Of a DNA stretch of 64,000 nucleotides, positions 42,619 through 52,236 are shown piece by piece. Within the stretch, counting starts at the first letter, position 1, and each line of letters opens with the position of its first letter. The notes beneath the pieces were generated by a model. It had not been told where the DNA came from and searched no databases. It worked only from the letters and a program-made list of their open reading frames with translations. Made by a program: the position numbers and the translations under genes. Origin of the DNA: Paracoccus aerodenitrificans (GTDB lineage Bacteria; Pseudomonadota; Alphaproteobacteria; Rhodobacterales; Rhodobacteraceae). The stretch covers positions 1,426,001-1,490,000 of the forward strand of contig NZ_CP115784.1 in NCBI RefSeq assembly GCF_027913215.1, given 5' to 3'.

Positions 42619-43089
42619 TTGCCCGGTTTTCACATCGAAAATGCCGATCCGCTGGATCCCGATCTGGACCTTCTTTTCGCGCGGCACAGGCAATTCTGCC
42701 ATGTCGATACGCCGCCGGAATCCATCCATATGCTCGACAGATCGGAACTGGCCGTGCCGGAGATCAGCCTTTTGGTCCTGAGACACGGAAGCCGCGCAAT
42801 CGCGATGGGCGCGATCAAGATATTTACACCGGATGCGGCCGAGTTGAAGTCGATGCATGTGCTGGAGGAAATGCGCGGAACCGGCGCTGCGCAACGCGTT
42901 CTCGACGCGCTTATTGATCTGGCCAGCAAACAGGGGCTTCGGCAGGTATTCCTCGAAACCGGAGCGCAACCCAGCTTTGAAGCCGCACGGTCCTTTTACC
43001 GCCGGGCCGGATTTCAGGATTGCCCGCCTTTCGGAAGCTACCTCCCGGATCCGATGAGCACGTTCATGAAGCTGAAGCTATCTGACTAG
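42619..43089 (+). CDS. GNAT-family acetyltransferase
   Basis: A 156-residue protein with the GNAT acetyl-CoA-binding pattern: ELKSMHVLEEMRGTGAAQRVLDAL followed by the late FYRRAGFQDCPPFGSYLPD. Substrate unknown. The start appears to be TTG at 42619 after GAGGTC. It is divergent from thuR. Confidence 0.85.
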   Translation: MPGFHIENADPLDPDLDLLFARHRQFCHVDTPPESIHMLDRSELAVPEISLLVLRHGSRAIAMGAIKIFTPDAAELKSMHVLEEMRGTGAAQRVLDALIDLASKQGLRQVFLETGAQPSFEAARSFYRRAGFQDCPPFGSYLPDPMSTFMKLKLSD

Positions 43090-43161
43090 TCATGACGAGA
43101 TGGCTGACAAACCAAACTTGTTTAATGTTGATACCCGGGGGCCGACAGTATAAATGTTGAC

Positions 43162-43185
43162 AACACCTAAGAATTCTAGGTTGTT
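43162..43185. repeat. Imperfect inverted repeat upstream of the RTX-Hint gene
   Basis: Arms AACACCTAAG and CTAGGTTGTT pair with a one-base slip around the palindromic core AGAATTCT. It lies about 93 bp before the gene in AT-rich DNA and may be an operator. Confidence 0.4.
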
Positions 43186-43277
43186 TGGCCTATTGTCTGC
43201 TCCGAATGCAGCTTCTTAGCTGCGGAGTATATATATAAATTCTCTTAGCCTTCTGGCGTCGTTTATTAGAGTTCACT

Positions 43278-44588
43278 ATGCCTAACTTTTTTGGCACCAG
43301 CGGTGCTGATACACTCACCGGCTCCAACGACGACGACTATATAGAGGGGGCCGGCGGCGGCGATTCCATTCGCGCAGGCAATGGTGCTGATCTCGTGGAT
43401 GCCGGGTCCGGCAACGATAGTGTCTGGGGCGAGGGTGGCAGTGACGAAATTTTCGGGCAGGGCGGGAATGACTATATTGACGGCGGTGACGGGGCAGATT
43501 TCATTTTTGCCGATACTGGAGATGACGAGGTCTTCGGCGGCGGGGGAGATGATGAGCTTTACGCAGGCGACGGCGACGACCTCATCAATGGTGGCTCCGG
43601 TGCTGACTCTATATTTGGCGGAAACGGGTTCGATACATTCGTAGCCAGTGACGGCGACACGATCAACGATTTCAATACCGGTGACGGGCAGGATTTCAAT
43701 AATGGCAATATCACAGAAGGAACCGGGCAGAACGACAATGATTTTGTCGACCTCAGCAGCTATTATACTGCGGAAAACCTGGAAGCCATTAACGACGTGC
43801 GTGATTTGGCAGGTCAGGACACTTATGCCAATCGTCTTGCTTGGTTGCGCGCAGATCAGGCGGATGGCGTTCTTGACGATCTCAATAAAATCGGGCTCAA
43901 CTTCACCCTCACGCTTAAGAACGGCGGATCTGCCGTCGCGGCTGGCAATCTTACCTGGGATAATACCGCCGTACCCTGCTTCGGGTCTGACACGCTGATC
44001 CGCTGCAAGGACAGAGAGCAGATCCGCGCAGGTGATCTTCAGGTCGGGGATCTTGTCGAAACCCGTGACAGCGGATTGCTTCCCATCCGCTGGATCGGCA
44101 AGCGCATGCTCGGCCCGGCAGATCTTGCTGCAAACCCCAAGCTGCGTCCGATCCGCATCCGTCGGGCGGCGCTTGGTCTGGGACTGCCCGAAGCCGATCT
44201 TCTGGTCTCACCCCAGCATCGCATTCTGGTACGCTCAAAGATCGCGATGCGAATATTCGGCGCCTCAGAGGTGCTCGTCGCGGCGAAACAGCTTTGTCAG
44301 ATCGACGGAATCGAGATCGCCGAGGATATTGATCGGATCACCTATGTGCATTTCCTGTTCGACAATCATCAAATAGTCCTGTCAAACGGCGCGGAGACGG
44401 AATCTCTCTATACCGGACCGGAGGCGCTGAAATCGGTCGGACCTGCCGCGATGCGTGAAATCTACAGCATTTTCCCTGAGTTGCGAGAAGGCCCAGCCAC
44501 CGTCCCGGCGCGTTTTCTCGTCCCGGGCCGGATCGGTCGCAAATTTGCCGAACGCCATGCACAGAACCGGAAGCCATTATTGTGCTGA
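43278..44588 (+). CDS. RTX-repeat protein with C-terminal Hint domain
   Basis: The N-terminal 125 or so residues are glycine- and aspartate-rich nonapeptide calcium-binding repeats (GGNDYIDGGDGADFI, GGGGDDELYAGDGDD). A Hint (hedgehog/intein-type) domain starts near residue 233 (PCFGSDTLIRCKD) and includes LLVSPQHRILV and THE-like YVHFLFDNHQIV. Such proteins are usually secreted by type I systems; no such system is nearby. No N-terminal signal peptide. Upstream DNA is AT-rich compared with neighbours, and the gene lies just before a tRNA and an insertion sequence, so transfer is plausible. Confidence 0.88.
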   Translation: MPNFFGTSGADTLTGSNDDDYIEGAGGGDSIRAGNGADLVDAGSGNDSVWGEGGSDEIFGQGGNDYIDGGDGADFIFADTGDDEVFGGGGDDELYAGDGDDLINGGSGADSIFGGNGFDTFVASDGDTINDFNTGDGQDFNNGNITEGTGQNDNDFVDLSSYYTAENLEAINDVRDLAGQDTYANRLAWLRADQADGVLDDLNKIGLNFTLTLKNGGSAVAAGNLTWDNTAVPCFGSDTLIRCKDREQIRAGDLQVGDLVETRDSGLLPIRWIGKRMLGPADLAANPKLRPIRIRRAALGLGLPEADLLVSPQHRILVRSKIAMRIFGASEVLVAAKQLCQIDGIEIAEDIDRITYVHFLFDNHQIVLSNGAETESLYTGPEALKSVGPAAMREIYSIFPELREGPATVPARFLVPGRIGRKFAERHAQNRKPLLC

Positions 44589-44663
44589 TTGCTGGTACGC
44601 GGAGATATTGGTGGGATTTCCCATTGCGAAGCCAGTTTTTTTCCGCCATCTAAACCCGCGCGC

Positions 44664-44740
44664 GGCCCCGTAGCTCAACTGGATAGAGCAGGGACCTTCT
44701 AAGTCCAAGGTTGAGGGTTCGATTCCTTCCGGGGTCGCCA
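44664..44740 (+). tRNA. tRNA-Arg (UCU)
   Basis: A 77-nt cloverleaf with acceptor GGCCCCG paired to CGGGGTC, D stem GCTC/GAGC, anticodon loop CTTCTAA giving UCU, T arm GAGGG-TTCGATT-CCTTC, and encoded CCA. The outermost pair of the anticodon stem appears mismatched (G27-A43). Confidence 0.95.
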
Positions 44741-44943
44741 GAATATGCAGGCTATAATGAGCCTTCGGCGTTCTATGGTGTTACGGCATCTGTCTCGGTA
44801 AATTTTCCTCGATCCGCTATCAGAGTTAATATCTGTAATTATCTGATTTTTGAAGACAATGACGGAAATAGCCAACTGTAGGCTCCAGACCCATTGATCT
44901 CGGGCGTTTGACGTGATTCAGGCTCCGCAAGGAGACCTGATTT

Positions 44944-45315
44944 ATGAGCAACCTTTTCTGGCTGACAGAAGCGCAGATGGCGCGCCTCAAACCCTTCTTT
45001 CCCAAGAGCCATGGCAAGCCCCGTGTTGATGACCGGCGTGTGCTGAGCGGCATAATATTCATCAATCGTAATGGCTTGCGATGGTGCGACGCGCCGACGG
45101 ACTACGGCCCCGCCAAGACGCTCTACAACCGCTGGAAGCGCTGGAGCGAGAACGGGACCTTCGCCCGGATCATGGTGGGCCTCGCCGCCGAGAGCGCCGA
45201 ACACAATACGATCATGATCGACGCGACCTATCTGAAAGCGCACCGCACGGCCTCGAGCCTGCGGGTCAAAAAAGGGGGCGCGGGCGCCAGATCGGGCGAA
45301 CGAAAGGCGGCATGA
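44944..45315 (+). CDS. IS5/IS427 transposase, frame A (copy 2)
   Basis: The 123-residue frame corresponds to copy 1 but differs in its first 35 residues (for example AQMARLKPFFPKSHG). The first catalytic aspartate and the A6G5 slippage run are retained, and its stop overlaps frame B by ATGA. Confidence 0.88.
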   Translation: MSNLFWLTEAQMARLKPFFPKSHGKPRVDDRRVLSGIIFINRNGLRWCDAPTDYGPAKTLYNRWKRWSENGTFARIMVGLAAESAEHNTIMIDATYLKAHRTASSLRVKKGGAGARSGERKAA

Positions 45316-45695
45316 ACACGAAACTGCACGCCGTCACCGACGCGAAGGGCCGCCCGATAGGGTTCTTCATGTCCGCCGGACAAGTCAGCGATTACACCGG
45401 GGCAGCGGCACTTCTGAACAGCCTGCCGGAGGCGGATTGGCTGCTGGCCGATCGGGGCTATGATGCCGACTGGTTCAGAGATGCCTTGAAAAACAAGGGG
45501 ATAAAGGTTTGCATCCCGGGTCGGAAGTCGCGCAAGAAACCCGTCAAATACGACAAGCGGCGCTACAAACGCCGCAACCGCATCGAAATCATGTTCGGCC
45601 GACTCAAGGATTGGAGGCGCGTCGCCACCCGATACGACCGTTGCCCCGAGACCTTCTTCTCTGCAATCCTGCTCGCCGCGACCGTCATCTTCTAG
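45312..45695 (+). CDS. IS5/IS427 transposase, frame B (copy 2)
   Basis: Carries LLADRGYDADWFR and RRNRIEIMFGRLKDWR, so the catalytic residues are intact. It ends with TAG two codons before the equivalent copy 1 stop; this removes two non-catalytic residues. Confidence 0.88.
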   Translation: MNTKLHAVTDAKGRPIGFFMSAGQVSDYTGAAALLNSLPEADWLLADRGYDADWFRDALKNKGIKVCIPGRKSRKKPVKYDKRRYKRRNRIEIMFGRLKDWRRVATRYDRCPETFFSAILLAATVIF

Positions 45696-45818
45696 TTATG
45701 ATCAAGAACGAGTCCTGACCCTAACACAGCACGACATCATCTATTGGCAAAACGCAGCCAAACACTCAACCGGATAGTGTATAAAATGCAGATAAAATTC
45801 TTGGTTCTTATTGAATAT

Positions 45819-45893
45819 TGGCAGCCCGTAGGGGAATCGAACCCCTCTTTCCAGGTTGAAAACCTGGCGTCCTAACCGATAGACGAACGGGCC
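45819..45893 (-). tRNA. tRNA-Glu (UUC)
   Basis: A 75-nt minus-strand cloverleaf: acceptor GGCCCGT, anticodon stem CCAGG/CCTGG with loop TTTTCAA giving UUC, T arm AGGGG-TTCGATT-CCCCT and encoded CCA. It lies upstream of recJ on the same strand's downstream side, 98 bp after the copy 2 insertion sequence. Confidence 0.96.
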
Positions 45894-45996
45894 ATCTCTG
45901 GCGTCCTGCGAGCGTCGCTCGCGGCGTGGAGCGGTGTTTAGGTCAGCATCGCCGAAGCTGCAAGACGAAAAATTACCATTCCGGTAAAAAACATTC

Positions 45997-47736
45997 TCAA
46001 ACCCGTGCGGCATCGTCGAGACGCAGGCGGACGCGGCTGCGGCCGCCCCAATGGGACAGCTCAAGCTTGCCGGCGATGTGGAATCTTTGCCCTCGCGCAT
46101 CCAGCAGGGCCGGACCGAGCGGGCTGCTCATCGCGCCCCAGATCACGGCCTCCAGCGGTTTCTGACCGGCGACGCGGAAGGCTGTGCGCAGATGGCCGTC
46201 TCCCATCGTGGCGGCACTGTCCAGCACCAGATCGGAGAATGCGAAGCGCGGGGCAGGGGAGGACTGGCCGAAGGGACCGGCTGCCTCGATCATCTCCATA
46301 AGTTCAGGGGATGCAGCGGCGGGCTCCAGCAGGCCCGAGATGCGCAAATCGTTCGCGCCGCTGCGGATGGCCAGTTCCGGTTCGATGATCTCGGCCAGGC
46401 GTTGCATGGCTGCCGCGATTCCGGCCTCGGCTACGGTCAGGCCTGCTGCCATGCGATGACCTCCGCCTTTCTCGATCAGCCCCTCTGCCGCGAGGCGCTG
46501 AACGGCACGGCCCAGATCGACCCCCGCGACAGAGCGGGCAGATCCCTTGCCGGTCCCGCCCTCTACCCCGATGACGACCGAGGGCAGGTTGGTCCGTTCC
46601 TTGACCCGGGCGGCAACGATGCCGACAACGCCGGGATGCCAGCCTTCTCCGGCGGCCCATGACAGGGTGGTGTCGCCGCGGGCCTCGACCTGAGACAGTG
46701 CCTCTTCCCGCACAGCGGCTTCAATCGCGCGGCGGTCGCGGTTCAGCTCGTCCAGCATCTCGGCCAGTCTGGCCGCCTCGGCCGGGTCGGCGCTTGACAG
46801 GCAACGCGCCCCAAGATCGGCCTTTCCGACCCGACCGCCCGCATTGATGCGCGGACCCAGCATGAAGCCCAGATGGAAGCTGGATGGGGCGGTGTCGAGT
46901 TTGGAGATATCGGAGAGCGCAACCAGACCCGGCCTTTCGCGCCGCGCCATGATCGCCAGACCCTGACGTACAAATGCCCGGTTCACCCCGGTCAGAGGAG
47001 CGACATCGGCAACGGTCGCAAGCGCCACCAGATCCAGTAATGGCAGCAATGGCGGCTCGGGCAGGCCCTGATCGCGCAGGACACGACCCGCCTGCACCAG
47101 CGTCAGAAACACAACCCCCGCAGCGCAGAGATGGCCAAGGCTGCCATCCTCGTCCTGCCGGTTCGGATTGACCACAGCAAGGGCCGGGGGCAGGGTTTCC
47201 CCGCCCAGATGGTGATCCAGCACGATTACGTCCGTGCCGTCAGCCGCCGCCAACGCATCATGCGACAGCGTGCCGCAATCCACGCAGACGATCAGATCAT
47301 GTTTCGCCGCAAGCCCGGTGATGGCAGGGGCGTTGGGTCCATATCCCTCGTCGATCCGGTCAGGGACGTAAAGCGTCGCCTTTCGGCCCTGACGCCGCAG
47401 CCAATCGATCAGCAGCGCGGCCGACGCGCCGCCATCGACATCGTAATCAGCAAAGATCGCAATCCGCTCATGTCCGGTCACGGCGGCCACCAATCGCTCT
47501 GCCGCCTGTGCCATATCTTTCAGGCATAGCGGGTCCGGCAGCATTTCGCGCAGGGTCGGCGCAAGATATCCGGCGGCTTCCTCGGCACTGATACCGCGCT
47601 CGGCGAGGATACGGGCGACCGCAAGGGGCAGGTCGGTGGCCTGCGACAACCCCTCGGCATGACGGATAAGGGCATCATCCGGGCTGACCCATCGGCGGCC
47701 CGTCAAAGAGGATTCGACATTCAGGAATGCGGTCAT
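45997..47736 (-). CDS. recJ: RecJ, single-stranded-DNA-specific exonuclease
   Basis: RecJ degrades single-stranded DNA 5' to 3' in recombination and mismatch repair. The 579-residue protein has DHH-family metal motifs: FADYDVDGG near residue 97, VCVDCGT, VLDHHLGG, and the DHHA1 motif GGGHRMAAG. The start at 47736 (MTAFLNVESSLTGRRWV) matches the family; a longer reading adds 39 unlikely residues. Confidence 0.95.
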   Translation of the reverse strand: MTAFLNVESSLTGRRWVSPDDALIRHAEGLSQATDLPLAVARILAERGISAEEAAGYLAPTLREMLPDPLCLKDMAQAAERLVAAVTGHERIAIFADYDVDGGASAALLIDWLRRQGRKATLYVPDRIDEGYGPNAPAITGLAAKHDLIVCVDCGTLSHDALAAADGTDVIVLDHHLGGETLPPALAVVNPNRQDEDGSLGHLCAAGVVFLTLVQAGRVLRDQGLPEPPLLPLLDLVALATVADVAPLTGVNRAFVRQGLAIMARRERPGLVALSDISKLDTAPSSFHLGFMLGPRINAGGRVGKADLGARCLSSADPAEAARLAEMLDELNRDRRAIEAAVREEALSQVEARGDTTLSWAAGEGWHPGVVGIVAARVKERTNLPSVVIGVEGGTGKGSARSVAGVDLGRAVQRLAAEGLIEKGGGHRMAAGLTVAEAGIAAAMQRLAEIIEPELAIRSGANDLRISGLLEPAAASPELMEMIEAAGPFGQSSPAPRFAFSDLVLDSAATMGDGHLRTAFRVAGQKPLEAVIWGAMSSPLGPALLDARGQRFHIAGKLELSHWGGRSRVRLRLDDAARV

Positions 47737-47815
47737 GGCGCATAGATGCGACAGAGGCCGCGCCGAGGCAAGAGCAGAGGCCGTAAGGGGGCTTTCGCCC
47801 CCCGTCCTGCGGACT

Positions 47816-47877
47816 CCCCCAAGGATATTTGGGCCAGGATGAAAGCGTTTCACACTGGCGGAAATATCCTCAGGGGG
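47816..47877. repeat. REP-like inverted pair between recJ and glpX
   Basis: CCCCCAAGGATATTT (47816 onward) and AAATATCCTCAGGGGG (about 47862-47877) are near-complementary and flank about 30 bp. I recall similar CCCCC-AGGATATTT units at gene borders across Rhodobacteraceae. A small GGGGGC/GCCCCC hairpin lies at 47787-47802. Confidence 0.65.
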
Positions 47878-47897
47878 TGAATGGCCGTCAGGCCAGA

Positions 47898-47915
47898 GGG
47901 GGCGCGAGCGCCCCC
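47898..47915. terminator. Hairpin after glpX
   Basis: GGGGGCGC (47898-47905) and GCGCCCCC (47908-47915) form a perfect 8-bp stem with a 2-nt loop just past the glpX stop. There is no T run in the glpX direction, so intrinsic termination is uncertain. Confidence 0.5.
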
Positions 47916-47920
47916 TTGGA

Positions 47921-48886
47921 TCAGCGAATCGGGTTGCGGTAGATCATGCGGCGGACCGAGCCGGTTTTCGAGCGCATCAGGATGGTCTCGGTCTCAAGGA
48001 ATTTCGGCTCGCGCTTCACGCCGCGCACGATGGAACCGTTGGTCACCCCGGTGGCCGAGAAGATCACATCCGCCTGCACCATATCGTCACGCGAATAGAT
48101 CCTGTTGAAATCGGTGATCCCTGCTTTTTCGGCCCGGCCACGTTCGTCGTCATTGCGGAACAGAAGCCGGCCCCAGATCTGGCCGCCCATGCATTTCAGC
48201 GCCGAGGCCGCCAGCACGCCCTCGGGCGCACCGCCTGCACCCATATACATATCGATCCCGGTCAGATCCGGTTCGGCGCAATGCATGACGCCCGCCACAT
48301 CCCCATCGGTGATAAGCCGGATGCCCGCGCCGGTCGCGCGGACCTCGGCGATCAGATCTTCGTGGCGAGGGCGTTCGAGAATACAGACGGTGATATCCGT
48401 GGTCTTGACGCCCTGCGCTCTGGCCAGAGCCTCGACCCGCTCGGTCGGGGACATGTCGAGGCTGATCACGTCTTTTTCATAACCCGGTCCGATGGCCAGC
48501 TTGTCCATATAGACATCCGGCGCGTGCAGCATCGTGCCGCGCGGGGCCATAGCGATCACGGTCAGCGCGTTCGGCATATCCTTTGCGGTCAGCGTCGTGC
48601 CTTCCAGCGGGTCGAGCGCGATATCGACCTCGGGTCCGTTCCCCGCGCCGACCTCTTCGCCGATATACAGCATCGGCGCTTCGTCGCGTTCGCCTTCGCC
48701 GATCACCACCACGCCCTTGATGTCCAGCTTGTTCAGCTGATCGCGCATCGCATTGACGGCGGCCTGATCGGCGGCTTTTTCGTCGCCGCGTCCGATCAGC
48801 AGGGCGGAGGCATGAGCCGCCGCCTCGGAGACGCGGGCAAGGCCCAGAGACAGCATCCGGTCGTTGAAATCCTTGGGCGCGGGCAT
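47921..48886 (-). CDS. glpX: GlpX, class II fructose-1,6-bisphosphatase
   Basis: GlpX removes phosphate from fructose-1,6-bisphosphate in gluconeogenesis. The 321-residue protein has the metal-binding GEGERDEAPMLYIGEEVG, DPLEGTT and GAGGAPEGVLAASALKCMGG. The ATG at 48886 follows AGGAGG; an in-frame extension to 49039 would cross the intergenic region. Adjacent to recJ on the same strand, an order I recall from related genomes. Confidence 0.95.
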   Translation of the reverse strand: MPAPKDFNDRMLSLGLARVSEAAAHASALLIGRGDEKAADQAAVNAMRDQLNKLDIKGVVVIGEGERDEAPMLYIGEEVGAGNGPEVDIALDPLEGTTLTAKDMPNALTVIAMAPRGTMLHAPDVYMDKLAIGPGYEKDVISLDMSPTERVEALARAQGVKTTDITVCILERPRHEDLIAEVRATGAGIRLITDGDVAGVMHCAEPDLTGIDMYMGAGGAPEGVLAASALKCMGGQIWGRLLFRNDDERGRAEKAGITDFNRIYSRDDMVQADVIFSATGVTNGSIVRGVKREPKFLETETILMRSKTGSVRRMIYRNPIR

Positions 48887-49007
48887 TCTCAATCCTCCTG
48901 AGGGGTCAATCATCGCGCTTGTCTTAGGCTTGCGCTTGCAGGGCGGCAAGACTGACGGCGCTAACGCGGCATGATAGCGGAAGCATTGCCGCTCTTGGCA
49001 GTTGCGC

Positions 49008-49097
49008 ATGGATGCGGTAAGCGGGGCCCATGTTCGCACGCTGCACTATCTGCTGCATTATCCGCTGACGCATTTCATGCGGGGCAAGATGCTGTGA
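49008..49097 (+). CDS. Possible 29-residue peptide upstream of cysS
   Basis: A short frame reads MDAVSGAHVRTLHYLLHYPL and ends HFMRGKML, with GC-rich third positions like a real gene. No family is recognised, and the ribosome site is weak. It may be a small gene, a leader or the remnant of a longer protein. Low confidence. Confidence 0.25.
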   Translation: MDAVSGAHVRTLHYLLHYPLTHFMRGKML

Positions 49098-49121
49098 GCA
49101 GGTCCCCGCAAGGGGGACTTC

Positions 49122-50630
49122 ATGGTCGAGATCCGGCTGACCAACACGCGCACCCGCAAGAAAGAACCATTCAAACCGATAGATCCCGGCAATATCCGGG
49201 TCTATGCCTGCGGGCCCACCGTTTATGACCGGGCGCATCTGGGGAATGCGCGGCCTGTCGTGGTGTTCGACGTGCTGTTCCGGCTGCTGCGCCATGTCTA
49301 TGGCGAGGATGCCGTGACCTATGTGCGGAATTTCACCGATGTGGATGACAAGATCAACGCGCGGGCGGCGGAGACCGGGCGAGCGATCCGTGACATTACC
49401 GAGGAAACAATTGGCTGGTATCACGAGGACATGGACGCGCTCGGTGCGCTGCGGCCGACGATCAAAGGCAAAGCCGAAGCCAGAGCTGAGCCGCGCGCGA
49501 CCGATTATATCGCCCAGATGATCGCGATGATCAAGGATCTGATCGCTAAGGGTTTCGCCTATGCGGCAGAGGGCCATGTCCTGTTCGAGGTCCGCAAATT
49601 TGCCGAATATGGCAAGCTGTCAGGGCGGTCTCTGGACGACATGATCGCGGGTGCCCGCGTCGAGGTCGCCCCGCTCAAGCGCGATCCGATGGATTTTGTG
49701 CTGTGGAAGCCCTCGGAAGGCGATCAGCCGGGATGGGAGTCTCCGTGGAGCTATGGCCGCCCCGGCTGGCATATCGAATGCTCGGCCATGTCGGCAGAAC
49801 TGTTGGGCGAGGTGTTCGACATTCATGCAGGCGGGATCGACCTGCAATTCCCCCATCATGAGAACGAGATCGCGCAGAGCCGTTGTGCGCATGGCTCGGA
49901 TGTGATGGCGAATGTCTGGCTGCATAATGAGATGTTGCAGGTCGAGGGGAAGAAAATGTCCAAATCACTGGGCAATTTCTTCACCGTGCGGGATCTTCTG
50001 GATCAGGGAATACCGGGCGAAGTGATCCGGTTTGTACTGCTGATGACGCATTATCGGAAGCCGATGGATTGGACGGCGGAGAAGGTACGGGAGGCCGAGG
50101 CGACACTGCGGAAGTGGCGTCGCCTGACCGAGGGCATCGAACCCACCGGGAGCCCCCCGCCGACGGTCGTCGCTGCACTAGCCGATGATCTGAATACTCC
50201 GGGGGTAATTTCTGCCCTGCATGAATTGGCGCAGGCAGGGGATATTTCTGGTTTGAAAGCTTCTGCTACTCTTTTGGGTTTGCTCGATAATGAAAATGGG
50301 AGTTGGTGCGCAGAAGATAAACACATAACAAGTGAAGCCTTAAATAAAGTCATCGATTTGCGAGCGGACGCAAGAAACTCGAAAGACTTCACCACCGCCG
50401 ACGCTATCCGGGATGGCTTGGCGGAAGCTGGAGTCCAGATCGTTGATACGCCAGATGGAATGCAAATTAAATCGGACGCCTTTCGATTGGTTGAATGGGC
50501 AAAGCGGGAGGGCTTAATTACCGAGCCCAAGTTTCGCCTTGGTGGGACTGATCACCTCGAATATCGCATCTATGACGCTGTGGCTCGGAAGGTACTGACA
50601 GAAATAGGGCGTGCCGAAGCAAATGACTGA
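49122..50630 (+). CDS. cysS: CysS, cysteinyl-tRNA synthetase
   Basis: CysS charges tRNA-Cys. The class I signature is HLGN in [14 protein letters not shown], the zinc region includes YACGPTVYD and [15 protein letters not shown], and KMSKSLGNF is the second signature. At 502 residues it is somewhat longer than typical. From about base 50190 onward the codon usage becomes clearly more AT-rich than in the rest of the gene and in its neighbours, and the last 50 or so residues (after IVDTPDG) look like an extension. AAGGGGG precedes the ATG, and the stop overlaps cimA. Confidence 0.95.
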   Translation: MVEIRLTNTRTRKKEPFKPIDPGNIRVYACGPTVYDRAHLGNARPVVVFDVLFRLLRHVYGEDAVTYVRNFTDVDDKINARAAETGRAIRDITEETIGWYHEDMDALGALRPTIKGKAEARAEPRATDYIAQMIAMIKDLIAKGFAYAAEGHVLFEVRKFAEYGKLSGRSLDDMIAGARVEVAPLKRDPMDFVLWKPSEGDQPGWESPWSYGRPGWHIECSAMSAELLGEVFDIHAGGIDLQFPHHENEIAQSRCAHGSDVMANVWLHNEMLQVEGKKMSKSLGNFFTVRDLLDQGIPGEVIRFVLLMTHYRKPMDWTAEKVREAEATLRKWRRLTEGIEPTGSPPPTVVAALADDLNTPGVISALHELAQAGDISGLKASATLLGLLDNENGSWCAEDKHITSEALNKVIDLRADARNSKDFTTADAIRDGLAEAGVQIVDTPDGMQIKSDAFRLVEWAKREGLITEPKFRLGGTDHLEYRIYDAVARKVLTEIGRAEAND

Positions 50631-52236
50631 CCGCCTCTATCTCTACGACACCACCCTCCGCGACGGCCAGCAGACTCAGGGCGTTCAGTTCTCTGCCAGC
50701 GAGAAGACCGAGATTGCGCGGATGCTCGACGCGCTCGGGGTGGATTATATCGAGGGCGGCTGGCCCGGCGCGAACCCGACCGACAGCGATTTCTTCGACA
50801 ACCCGCCCACGACCCGCGCCACGCTGACGGCGTTCGGGATGACCAAGCGGGCAGGGCGCTCTGCCGCGAATGATGAGGTGCTGGCGGCGGTGCTGAATGC
50901 CGGGACGCAAAGCATCTGTCTGGTCGGCAAGACGCATGATTTCCACGTCTCCGAGGCGCTTGGCATCACGCTTGACGAAAATCTCGAAAATATCCGCGCC
51001 TCGCTGGCCCATATCGTCGCCGAGGGACGCGAGGCGATTTTCGATGCCGAGCATTTCTTCGATGGCTGGAAGGCCAACCGGGATTACGCGCTGTCCTGCC
51101 TGCTGGCGGCGCGGGATGCCGGGGCGCGGTGGATCGTGCTCTGCGATACGAATGGCGGGACGCTGCCCCATGAGATCGGCGCGATCACATCCGAGGTCAT
51201 CGCTGCGGGCATCCCCGGCGAAGGGCTGGGAATCCATACGCATGACGATACCGGCACCGCTGTTGCAGGCAGTATCGCCGCCGTCCGGGCCGGGGCGCGA
51301 CAGGTTCAGGGCACGCTGAACGGGCTGGGAGAGCGCTGCGGAAACGCCAATCTGACCACACTGATCGCGACATTTGCGCTCAAGCCCGAATTCTCGCATC
51401 TGCTTCCCCAGATCAGCGGCGATGCGCTGAAATCCCTGCTGAAGACCTCGCGGCGGCTGGACGAGATCCTGAACCGGATGCCCGCGGCAGGAGCGCCATA
51501 TGTCGGGCCGTCCGCCTTCGCCCATAAGGCGGGGCTGCATGCCAGTGCGATTGTGAAAAACCCCTCGACCTATGAGCATGTACTGCCGGACTCTGTCGGG
51601 AATGCCCGGATCATCCCGATGTCAAATCAGGCCGGCCAGTCCAATCTTCGCGCCCGGCTGAAGGATGCCGGGATCGAGACGCCCGACACGACCGACCTCG
51701 CCGCGATCCTGTCCGAGATCAAGGCGCGTGAGGATCGGGGTTACGCCTATGACGTGGCGCAGGCCAGTTTTGAACTTCTCGCGCGGCGATATCTGAACCA
51801 GTTGCCAAGCTTCTTTCAGGTCGAGCGTTACCGCGTCATCGTCGAACGGCGCCGCAATGCCGTGGGGCAGCAGATCTCTGTCTCGGAGGCTGTGGTCGTG
51901 GTTAATCTGGGCGGGCAGCGGGTCATGTCGGTCAGTGAATCGCATGGTGAGGACGATGCGGATGATCGCGGGCCGGTCAACGCGCTGTGGCGGGCTCTGG
52001 CCAAGGATTTGGGCCAGTATCAGGCGACCATAGACGATATGCATCTGGTCGATTTCAGGGTCAGGATCACGCATGGCGGCACCGATGCCGTCACCCGCGT
52101 CACCATCGACAGCGAGGACGGGCAGGGCCGCAGATGGTCCACGGTCGGCGTGTCTCCGAATATCGTCGATGCCAGTTTCGAGGCGCTGCACGACGCCATC
52201 ATCTGGAAGCTGATCCGCGATGGCGTCGCCGCATGA
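50623..52236 (+). CDS. cimA: CimA-type citramalate synthase
   Basis: CimA condenses acetyl-CoA and pyruvate to citramalate, a route to isoleucine. The 537-residue protein has the HMGL-like barrel with [13 protein letters not shown], the metal histidines in GIHTHDDTG, and [11 protein letters not shown], followed by a LeuA-type C-terminal allosteric domain (from about 390). The ATG at 50623 overlaps cysS by 8 bp; the stop overlaps the next gene by ATGA. The usual alternative would be 2-isopropylmalate synthase, but length and motifs favour CimA. Confidence 0.9.
   Translation: MTDRLYLYDTTLRDGQQTQGVQFSASEKTEIARMLDALGVDYIEGGWPGANPTDSDFFDNPPTTRATLTAFGMTKRAGRSAANDEVLAAVLNAGTQSICLVGKTHDFHVSEALGITLDENLENIRASLAHIVAEGREAIFDAEHFFDGWKANRDYALSCLLAARDAGARWIVLCDTNGGTLPHEIGAITSEVIAAGIPGEGLGIHTHDDTGTAVAGSIAAVRAGARQVQGTLNGLGERCGNANLTTLIATFALKPEFSHLLPQISGDALKSLLKTSRRLDEILNRMPAAGAPYVGPSAFAHKAGLHASAIVKNPSTYEHVLPDSVGNARIIPMSNQAGQSNLRARLKDAGIETPDTTDLAAILSEIKAREDRGYAYDVAQASFELLARRYLNQLPSFFQVERYRVIVERRRNAVGQQISVSEAVVVVNLGGQRVMSVSESHGEDDADDRGPVNALWRALAKDLGQYQATIDDMHLVDFRVRITHGGTDAVTRVTIDSEDGQGRRWSTVGVSPNIVDASFEALHDAIIWKLIRDGVAA

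Larger units (their letters stand above)
44881..45721 (+). mobile_element. IS5-family (IS427-type) insertion sequence, copy 2
   Basis: The same 841-bp element as at 19942-20782, in the same orientation, with TA on both sides. About 22 substitutions fall in its first 150 bp and only about five in the remaining 690 bp. It lies between tRNA-Arg and tRNA-Glu. Confidence 0.93.

Noticed and set aside
43975..44450. Protein-splicing intein in the RTX protein
   Set aside because: The domain lies at the C-terminus of a short secreted-type protein and there is no flanking extein with a conserved host-protein motif; a Hint domain with other processing is more likely.
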